Below, one piece after another: positions 6,449 through 11,621 of a stretch of DNA of 11,621 nt; within the stretch, counting starts at the first letter, position 1; every line of letters starts with the position of its first letter. A program made the position numbers and the translations under genes. The notes beneath the pieces are model-generated. The model saw only the letters and a program-made list of their open reading frames with translations, did no database searches and was not told the DNA's origin. The stretch covers positions 1-11,621 of the forward strand of contig JAHKKJ010000233.1 in NCBI GenBank assembly GCA_020027655.1. The letters run 5' to 3'. This stretch comes from Deltaproteobacteria bacterium (GTDB lineage Bacteria; Desulfobacterota; Binatia; UBA9968).

Positions 6449-7561
6449 TCAAAACGTCGCTTCGACCGGCTGCCGTCCTTGGTTTTCCGCATACGCCTCT
6501 TCGCGATAGAGGTCGAACGCTTTCAACACCGGAGTATCCGCAAACGAAAACAGGATCGCGCGCTGGCCACTCGAAGCGTTGGCGTGATCGTGCCAGACCC
6601 AGGGCGGAAGACAGAAGATATCTCCCGTCGCCCAGTCGAAGCGCTTGCCGTTAATCACCGTCCAACCACTTCCCTCCACCACATGGTAGATGACGCTTCC
6701 CGTGTGACGATGCGTCTTTGTTTGGTCGCCTGGCCGCAGCATCTGAATCCAGCAATCGATTGTCGGCATGACCGGGCCGCCCGTAAACGGATTCGTGTAC
6801 TGCAGCGCCACACCGTCGTACGGACTGCCGTCCCTCTCGGCCATCTGCGTTAGCCGATCTTCCGTCTGCGCCCAGCGAAAGTTGAGCAACGGCGAATTCT
6901 TGTCAGCAGTTCGGTCACCGACAGGCAAAAGCCCTCCCGCGCTGTAGCGCCGAATCGACTCATCCCGCGGCGCGGTGATCGGCTGACGCCGGTCCGGGCT
7001 TGGATAATTTTCTTGAAAAGTAGCCCCCAATCCCTGAACCAGCGGCACATCGAGGCCGTCCAACCAGATCATAGGGTCAGGGTGTTCGCTGAAATGGCCG
7101 TGCCAGTACCAGTTCGGGGTCAGCAGAAGATCCCTCGGTTGCATCGATTCGGGCTCCCCGTTCACGACCGTGCAAGCGCCCTCGCCTTCGATGATGAAGC
7201 GCAACGCGGCCATCGTGTGACGGTGCGAAGGCGCAACCTCGGTCCCGGCAATAACCTGGATCGCCGCGATCAGCGTATGCGTCGTTCCCATTCTGGGGAC
7301 GGGAATCCCCGGGTTGCGCAGGGTCAGCACGCGCCGCTCCGCCCCCTGATCGCCGAGGGGAATCAATTTGAGCGACTGCGTGACTCTCTGCCGCAGCTCC
7401 TTCCAGCGCCAGAGGTAGGGCTCAATGTGCGTGTGCGGTTCCCGCAACTGGCCCACGGCTCCCATCCACAAGGGGGTTAGTTGCTCCTGCAGGACTGTCT
7501 CCTGGAACTGCTCCAGAGTTAGAGTGTTATCGGAAGACGGTTCCTTCTTTTCAGCTTTCAT
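6449..7561 (-). CDS. Bicupin ring-cleaving dioxygenase, gentisate 1,2-dioxygenase-like (copy 2)
   Basis: This is a 370-residue bicupin, closer than copy 1 to the gentisate dioxygenase consensus at its N-terminus: LTPLWMGAVGQL, PYLWRWKELRQRV and ERRVLTLRNPG. The N-terminal cupin carries SHRHTMAALRF and WYWHGH, placing H113, H115, R121 and H154 at the same spacing as H119, H121, R127 and H160 of salicylate 1,2-dioxygenase. The second cupin also has a full triad, H284, H286 and H324 (THRHTG, WVWHDH). Start MKAEKKEP at 7561 is chosen because GAGG lies 8 nt upstream; a frame extension to 7600 runs into repeat sequence. Expected role: Fe(II)-dependent oxygenolytic opening of a hydroxylated aromatic acid. 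Flanks are a dienelactone hydrolase upstream (146-nt gap) and the damaged aldolase downstream. Gentisate itself, salicylate or a hydroxynaphthoate are possible substrates. Confidence 0.9.
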   Translation of the reverse strand: MKAEKKEPSSDNTLTLEQFQETVLQEQLTPLWMGAVGQLREPHTHIEPYLWRWKELRQRVTQSLKLIPLGDQGAERRVLTLRNPGIPVPRMGTTHTLIAAIQVIAGTEVAPSHRHTMAALRFIIEGEGACTVVNGEPESMQPRDLLLTPNWYWHGHFSEHPDPMIWLDGLDVPLVQGLGATFQENYPSPDRRQPITAPRDESIRRYSAGGLLPVGDRTADKNSPLLNFRWAQTEDRLTQMAERDGSPYDGVALQYTNPFTGGPVMPTIDCWIQMLRPGDQTKTHRHTGSVIYHVVEGSGWTVINGKRFDWATGDIFCLPPWVWHDHANASSGQRAILFSFADTPVLKAFDLYREEAYAENQGRQPVEATF

Positions 7562-7601
7562 AAGGGTCACCTCGATTTCTTTATAGCGCCAAGCCGCCAA
7601 C

Positions 7602-7668
7602 GATCAAAATCCGAACTCCGAATATCGAAATCCGAAATATCAAATCTGAAACCCGAAACCTTAAATCC
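7602..7668. repeat. ATCCGAA degenerate short-period repeat
   Basis: Repeated ATCCGAA, ATATCGAA and ATCTGAA units fill the gap between the dienelactone hydrolase stop and the start of bicupin copy 2. The minus strand would translate as FRVSDLIFRISIFGVRI, a known look of such intergenic repeats rather than of a protein. Confidence 0.7.
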
Positions 7669-7707
7669 ATCTTTTCCACTCGCCACTCGTCCCTCCGGGC
7701 TCGCCGT

Positions 7708-8382
7708 CTAACCGACATGTTGGGCCAGAAAATCAAGCGTGCGTTTGCGCGCAAGTTCTGCCGTCGCCGGGTCGCCCCCTTGGCGCTGTACATTATCGAA
7801 ACCGTGCGGCGCGCCCGAATAGATATGAATCGGCGTCGCCGCCTGGGCCTCTTTGATGCGCGCCAATTTGTCGGGCGGGATCGTGCGGTCCGCGTCGCCG
7901 ATATGCATGATCACCGGATGACGCGCATGCTCATTGGGAAAGTCGTCGATCTCGCTACCGTAATAGGCAACTGCGCAATCAACCTCCCGCCGGCATGCGA
8001 GCAGCCAGGCGAGCGTGCCGCCCCAACAGAAACCGACGGCGCCGACCTTTGCCGCGCCGGCTGCGCGGATATACTGCCGTGCCACATCGAGATCGTCGAG
8101 CGCCACATTCAAATCGACCTCGGGTATAAATTTCAAACCCCGCGCCAGATTTTGCGGTGAATAGTCCAGAGCGACATCCCTTTCGATCCGATCGAAGAAT
8201 TGGGGCGCAATCGTCAAATATCCTGCTGCAGCATAAAAGTCGCACACGCTCTTTAAATAGTCGTTGACCCCGAAGATTTCCTGGCAAATGACAACGCCGC
8301 CTTTTGCTTTGTCCTGTGGCTGCGCCAGGTAGGCGCCAAATTGAAACCCGTCGTATGCGGTGATGCTTATTGTTTGACCCAT
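7708..8382 (-). CDS. Dienelactone hydrolase family protein
   Basis: This 224-residue alpha/beta hydrolase has all the landmarks of carboxymethylenebutenolidase: QEIFGVNDY (E35, the glutamate that holds the nucleophile inactive until substrate binds), GFCWGG with nucleophile C119, GDADRTIP with D165, and APHGF with H193. Family members hydrolyse dienelactone to maleylacetate in the modified ortho-cleavage of chloro- or hydroxy-catechols, and act on other lactones and esters. The length is normal and there is no signal peptide, so it acts in the cytoplasm. The ATG at 8382 has only a weak ribosome-binding site. It lies 88 nt downstream of an MR/MLE-type enzyme, the pairing expected for cycloisomerase plus dienelactone hydrolase, although the gap holds a repeat. 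Dienelactone as the true substrate is inferred from family only. Confidence 0.9.
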   Translation of the reverse strand: MGQTISITAYDGFQFGAYLAQPQDKAKGGVVICQEIFGVNDYLKSVCDFYAAAGYLTIAPQFFDRIERDVALDYSPQNLARGLKFIPEVDLNVALDDLDVARQYIRAAGAAKVGAVGFCWGGTLAWLLACRREVDCAVAYYGSEIDDFPNEHARHPVIMHIGDADRTIPPDKLARIKEAQAATPIHIYSGAPHGFDNVQRQGGDPATAELARKRTLDFLAQHVG

Positions 8383-8394
8383 GGATCTTTGGTT

Positions 8395-8464
8395 AAAGAT
8401 TGGAGTGATGGAGTGTTGGAGTATTGGGTTTCCGAACCATCACTCCACTATTCAATTACTCCAT
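8395..8464. repeat. TGGAGTGATGG repeat with inverted arms
   Basis: The gap between the MR/MLE stop and the dienelactone hydrolase start contains TGGAGTGATGGAGTGTTGGAG units. An exact 11-bp inverted pair, 8401-8411 with 8437-8447, could form a hairpin with a 25-nt loop. This is another intergenic repeat type, different from those in the other gaps. Confidence 0.7.
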
Positions 8465-8470
8465 TTTTTG

Positions 8471-9538
8471 TTAGAACCCACGAAGACTCACTCCCAACCC
8501 TTCGCCCTCCGGGACGCTGATGGCGCCCTTTTCGACCGAGAGTCCGAAGAATGGATCTCCCGTGATCACTTCGAACTCGCCCAGCTCGCATAGCGGGACG
8601 ATTCCCGGCGCGCTGGCGGCGAGATGCACTGCCGCCGCGTCGCCGACCATGCTCCCGGCCGTGTTTGACAAGGAACACCGAATGCCGTTCAGCTCGCACA
8701 GTTCGGCGATTCTTCTCACTTCGCCGATGCTGCCGACTTTCGGAATGCCGGTATTGATCGAGTCCACCATACGATTTTTGATGACCATTTGCGCGTCCGC
8801 CACGGTGCGCACCGACTGGTCGGCTTCGATCTTGATGGGCGAATGTTTTTTCACTTCCCACAGAGCGTCGAGTTGATCTCGTGGCACGGGTTGCTCGAAA
8901 ATCTCCACGCCGTGATCGGCCAATCCTTTCGCCAGACGGATAGCTGTTTTGGCATCATAGGCTTCATTGGCATCGACTTTGATGAATACATCATCGCCGA
9001 CAGCCTTACGCACCGCGGCGACGCGAGGCAGATCCTGGTCTATTTTGCCGCTGACTTTGAGCTTCAGCGACAAGCCCTCGCGGACCAATTGCCTGGCTTC
9101 CTCGGCCATCGCCTCGGGATCATCAACACTGACCATCTTGATGACTTTGATCGCGCTCCGATAACGGCCGCCGAGCATGAGGTACAGCGGTATGTGGTAA
9201 CTGCGCGCCAGCGCGTCGTACATTGCGGTCTCCAGCGCCGCCTTCGCCCTGGGGTTCCCCGTCAGGGTAAGATCGATGTCGGCGCGCAAGCGGACGAGAT
9301 CCTCCAGATCCTTGCCGACGACCTTCACTCGCAAGACGGACTCAATGACGTGCCGCGCGGTTTCCGGCGTCTCGCCGGTCCGGGGAAACAGATCGGAATA
9401 GCCATAGCCTTCCACGCCATCGTCCGTAACCACTTTGACGAGCAGCCCTCGAGCAACCGTAAAATTATTCGTCGCCGTGACTAGCGGTTTCTTGTACGGC
9501 ATTTCGAGAACAGTGGTTTCAATATGTTCGATTTTCAT
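8471..9538 (-). CDS. Mandelate racemase/muconate lactonizing enzyme family protein (enolase superfamily)
   Basis: The complete 355-residue protein has an N-terminal capping domain (MKIEHIETTVLEMPYKKP, VKVVTDDGVEGYGYSD) and a barrel with the muconate-cycloisomerase type active site: LKLKVSG giving K159/K161, metal ligands D189 (KVDANEAY), E215 (IFEQPV) and D240 (IEADQS), and the opposite lysine K267 (TGIPKVG). These residues abstract the alpha proton of a carboxylate and stabilise the enolate on Mg2+. The start is supported by GAGGTG about 9 nt upstream. It follows a broken solute-binding gene by 27 nt and precedes dienelactone hydrolase, which favours a muconate-like lactonisation, but the subgroup also includes dipeptide epimerases and o-succinylbenzoate synthases. 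A decayed copy of its first 31 codons lies at 11365-11460. Confidence 0.9.
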   Translation of the reverse strand: MKIEHIETTVLEMPYKKPLVTATNNFTVARGLLVKVVTDDGVEGYGYSDLFPRTGETPETARHVIESVLRVKVVGKDLEDLVRLRADIDLTLTGNPRAKAALETAMYDALARSYHIPLYLMLGGRYRSAIKVIKMVSVDDPEAMAEEARQLVREGLSLKLKVSGKIDQDLPRVAAVRKAVGDDVFIKVDANEAYDAKTAIRLAKGLADHGVEIFEQPVPRDQLDALWEVKKHSPIKIEADQSVRTVADAQMVIKNRMVDSINTGIPKVGSIGEVRRIAELCELNGIRCSLSNTAGSMVGDAAAVHLAASAPGIVPLCELGEFEVITGDPFFGLSVEKGAISVPEGEGLGVSLRGF

Positions 9539-9565
9539 GGGCGTGTCACCTCAAATGCGACAGCG

Positions 9566-10547
9566 TTAGTTTGCAGCGAAGGTTTCCTGAAAAAGCTTGA
9601 TGTAGCGGTTGAAATCGCCGTACATTTCCGCTGATCCGAAAACAGGGTTAATTCCGTCGATGAGACGGGCGGGATCCGGGGGCGTATCGATCCGATCCGG
9701 AATGCGTCTTTGGGCCCGGATTATTTCCTGGCCGGTTTTCGACAGTACAAAATCGATAAAAAGTTTTCCAGCATGGGGATGAGGCGCTTTGGAAGAAAGC
9801 GCTACAGGGTGGATATTGGCATAGACCGGATTGAGCGGTGCCGGTTCGACGCCGATCGTGGGGGTGGTACTCAACAGTGTCGATCGGCGCGCGCACGGCT
9901 GCGACCAGCTCTCGACCGTTGCGAAGTTGGGCTTTGTTTTTTGCCAGCTGCCGCATCAAGCTGAGGCCTTTTTCTTCTCCCATACCCCGGATTACAACTG
10001 CAAACCATTCATAGGCTTTCGCGTCCAAACCAATCTGACCAAACCAAAAACGCTTCAAAAGGTCCGCATAGGTTTTTGGTACTTCTTCTTTGGGAACGAG
10101 TTTTGTGTTGTAGCCGGCGACCGCGTAATTCGTGTAAATCGACGTCCAGGTACCGCGCCGATCTTTGTAGCCGTCGCGGTAGAATCTCGCCTCAGGAGAT
10201 TCGTAGACCGCCAGCATGCCTTTCTCATTAAGAAGATGCGTATAGATCGCCGAGTTCATGAATACATCCCAGATGTGTTTCCCTGCCCGAGCTTCGGTAA
10301 AGATCCGCTCGACCAGTTGAGGACCGCCGGAGCGGAAATACTCGGCGTCGATCTTGGGGTAGCGTTGCCGAAACTGGTCGATCAGCATCTTGGCGTCGGC
10401 GGAACCGATGGTTGTATACCAAACCATCTTCCTTTCGGTTTCCGCCTTTTCCTGCCATTGCGAACCCGACGCTAGCCCATATTTCAACAGCACTCCCAAG
10501 CACACCAAGAGCCATATTTTCATCACCACGAACGCATCTCGTTTCAT
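9566..10547 (-). pseudogene. Extracellular solute-binding protein, frameshifted and internally deleted
   Basis: The N-terminal portion reads normally from ATG 10547: MKRDAFVVMKIWLLVCLG signal region, KMVWYTTIGSADAKMLIDQFRQRYP, LVERIFTEARAGKHIWDV, SIYTNYAVAGYNTKLVP, to RELVAAVRAPIDTV. The C-terminal part continues in another frame from about 9874: STTPTIGVEP, ANIHPVALSSKAPHPHAGKLFIDFVLSKTGQEII, FQETFAAN, stop at 9566. The frames switch at about 9873-9880. In addition, roughly 20 residues between RELVAA and APID seem missing (about 9890-9900) compared with the intact relative at 2977-4080. The two lesions make a non-functional gene likely; a sequencing error would explain only the frameshift. 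The ATG is 7 nt past the stop of the upstream gene and 27 nt separate it from the MR/MLE gene, so these once formed an operon. An ATG at 10523 is an alternative start. Confidence 0.85.
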
Positions 10548-10554
10548 TGGAAGC

Positions 10555-11304
10555 TTATGGCATAGTCTCAAGTAGAATACCGCGGCCTTTGACCGGCTGC
10601 CTTACGTGCAACCTCTTTTGGATCGCCCAAACCCTGGCCGCGACCGCACAGACGACCGGAATTTGAAGATCCTGTTCCAAGAGCGGCACCACATCAAGGA
10701 CGCGCCACCCTGAACCGATCAGACAAATCCCGCCGCTCTCCGGATACTTCAGATAAAGTTTTCGAGCAAAGGCGTAAGCTTCGTAGGGAGACACGCTTCC
10801 TATATCGGCGAACGCAACCGGAAATCCTTTCGCGGCCGGCACCTGAAACCCCGCGTCGAAGAAATAACTCGCATATTTGGCAAATCGGCTGTCGCTCCGA
10901 CCATCATCAAAAGAACTGATCAAAAGCAACTTTTTGATTCCGAGCGCCCTCGCCGCCTCGATCAGCACCATCCCCGTTGTGACGATCGGGATGGAATATT
11001 TTTCTTCCAGATCTCTGACGATTTCCTCGGATCGGCGGTACCCCTTTTGGACGAAGAGCGGCGCGCCTTCAGGATGAATAAGATCCACTTTCATCTCCGC
11101 CAACTCGGCAATGATCTTCTCCGCCACCGCAAAGGCATCGACGAACTCTTTTTCAACCCCCTCGGTAACGCCGACAAACCTTGGGATGACGCCGATGCCC
11201 TCGGGAAGCAGTCGAATGAATTCTTCGAGGGAACCCGGTCTATAAGTAGGTTTGATGACGCCTACGACACCGCGCCAACTACCCGAAAAGTGTGTCTCTC
11301 TCAT
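10555..11304 (-). CDS. Asp/Glu-racemase-fold protein, maleate isomerase/arylmalonate decarboxylase-like
   Basis: The protein has 249 residues. Segments GVIKPTYRPGSLEEFIRLLPEG, LAEMKVDLIHPEGAPLF, SIPIVTTGMVLIEAARALGIKKLLLISSF, and a C-terminal GSGWRVLDVVPLLEQDLQIPVVCAVAARVWAIQ match the two-lobed layout of maleate cis-trans isomerase and arylmalonate decarboxylase. Those enzymes use one or two cysteines, one per lobe. Here the first position falls in HPEGAP (G80) and the second in IGSGW (G197), so neither cysteine is present; the only cysteines are C194 and C219. The enzyme therefore may use different chemistry, or C194 may serve in place of the usual residue. Start 11304 has AGGA 8 nt upstream. 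It leads an operon-like run with the broken binding protein. Function is unknown beyond fold. Confidence 0.78.
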   Translation of the reverse strand: MRETHFSGSWRGVVGVIKPTYRPGSLEEFIRLLPEGIGVIPRFVGVTEGVEKEFVDAFAVAEKIIAELAEMKVDLIHPEGAPLFVQKGYRRSEEIVRDLEEKYSIPIVTTGMVLIEAARALGIKKLLLISSFDDGRSDSRFAKYASYFFDAGFQVPAAKGFPVAFADIGSVSPYEAYAFARKLYLKYPESGGICLIGSGWRVLDVVPLLEQDLQIPVVCAVAARVWAIQKRLHVRQPVKGRGILLETMP

Positions 11305-11364
11305 CTCCGCTTCCTGACCTGCTAGTTCGTCAACTATTTCAACACTCTCTTGGCTTTGATGAAA

Positions 11365-11460
11365 CTAACCAGGCACCACAACGAATTTGTTCCTCGCCGT
11401 GATCCGCGGCTTCTTGTACGGCATCTCAAGAACAGTGGTTTCAATTCGATCAATTTTCAC
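11365..11460 (-). pseudogene. Remnant of a second MR/MLE-family gene (first 31 codons)
   Basis: From GTG at 11460, preceded by GAGGAG at 11468-11473 with 7-nt spacing, the minus strand encodes 31 residues starting MKIDRIETTVLEMPYKKP and then stops with TAG at 11365-11367. Twenty-two of the 31 match the start of the intact enzyme at 8471-9538, and the DNA shares stretches such as ATTGAAACCACTGTTCT. Nothing of the remaining 320 residues is found before the next gene starts at 11304, so the body of the gene has been deleted. The start signals are intact, so a short peptide could still be translated. Confidence 0.8.
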
Positions 11461-11547
11461 GAATCAACTCCTCTATGATCAACTCGATCCATAGCACATC
11501 CTCCCTGTCGCTCGCCACCCTGTGAGTTGCAACGTTCTTTCCTCGCC

Positions 11548-11572
11548 AATCGAGATAGGCTATAGCTCGATT
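11548..11572. promoter_or_regulatory. Dyad upstream of the radical SAM gene start
   Basis: AATCGAG (11548-11554) and CTCGATT (11566-11572) form a perfect 7-bp inverted repeat around 11 nt, ending 7 nt before the ATG at 11580. It lies in the 119-nt divergent gap between the MR/MLE remnant and the plus-strand gene. It could be an operator or a hairpin covering the ribosome-binding region; no regulator is present to link it to. Confidence 0.35.
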
Positions 11573-11579
11573 TGACACA

Positions 11580-11621
11580 ATGAAAGTCTTGCTTATCCAA
11601 CCACCAGTTCAAGACTTCTAC
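11580..11621 (+). CDS. Start of a probable B12-binding radical SAM protein (cut by window edge)
   Basis: The last 42 nt encode MKVLLIQPPVQDFY on the plus strand. This is the characteristic first beta strand and loop of the cobalamin-binding domain that begins many radical SAM proteins. No SxxS or CxxxCxxC is visible because the window ends. No clear Shine-Dalgarno sequence precedes the ATG. It is the only plausible plus-strand gene in the window and points away from the minus-strand cluster, so it probably marks the end of that cluster. The assignment rests on 14 residues only. Confidence 0.55.
   Translation, partial: MKVLLIQPPVQDFY

Noticed and set aside
6168..6452. Minus-strand frame of 94 codons as a gene
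   Set aside because: Most of it is translated repeat; only its last 20 codons (from GTG 6230) look like genuine aldolase N-terminus.
8789..9484. Plus-strand open frame of 231 codons
   Set aside because: It lies opposite the intact MR/MLE gene and has no recognisable motif.
9831..10475. Plus-strand open frame of 214 codons
   Set aside because: It is antisense to the broken solute-binding gene; the minus-strand reading has clear homology in two frames, the plus strand none.

Overview
The window reads as a chromosomal catabolic region of an uncultured, soil- or sediment-type bacterium. Base composition is moderately GC-rich by eye. It combines orphan solute-binding proteins, UbiD-type and ACMSD-like decarboxylases, gentisate-dioxygenase-like bicupins and several families of short intergenic repeats. 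That mix resembles metagenome-assembled deltaproteobacterial, Binatota-like or Rokubacteria-like genomes. This placement is inference; there is no marker gene in the window.

Almost everything is on the minus strand and is transcribed from high to low coordinates. In that order: a 31-codon remnant of a mandelate racemase/muconate lactonizing enzyme (11365-11460); an Asp/Glu-racemase-fold protein of the maleate isomerase/arylmalonate decarboxylase type lacking the usual cysteines (10555-11304); a broken solute-binding protein (9566-10547); an intact MR/MLE enzyme (8471-9538); a dienelactone hydrolase (7708-8382); a bicupin dioxygenase (6449-7561); a broken class II aldolase (5645-6230); an amidohydrolase of the ACMSD type (4310-5362); an intact solute-binding protein (2977-4080), a haem-oxygenase-like diiron protein (2285-2980) and a second bicupin (1175-2269), which are tightly coupled; and a UbiD-family decarboxylase cut by the window edge (1-1028). 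At the far right a plus-strand gene begins (11580) whose first 14 codons look like a B12-binding radical SAM protein.

Taken together the genes look like uptake and breakdown of carboxylated aromatic or diacid compounds: periplasmic capture, decarboxylation (UbiD, ACMSD-like, class II aldolase), ring opening by the bicupins, then cycloisomerase and dienelactone hydrolase steps. The actual substrate cannot be read from the sequence, and no transporter permease, ATPase, regulator or UbiX is present.

Three genes are decayed, each with visible lesions. Nearly every large intergenic gap holds a different dispersed-repeat type, including a 180-bp element with 31-bp terminal inverted repeats (5420-5599). 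No tRNA, rRNA, CRISPR array or insertion-sequence transposase was recognised.
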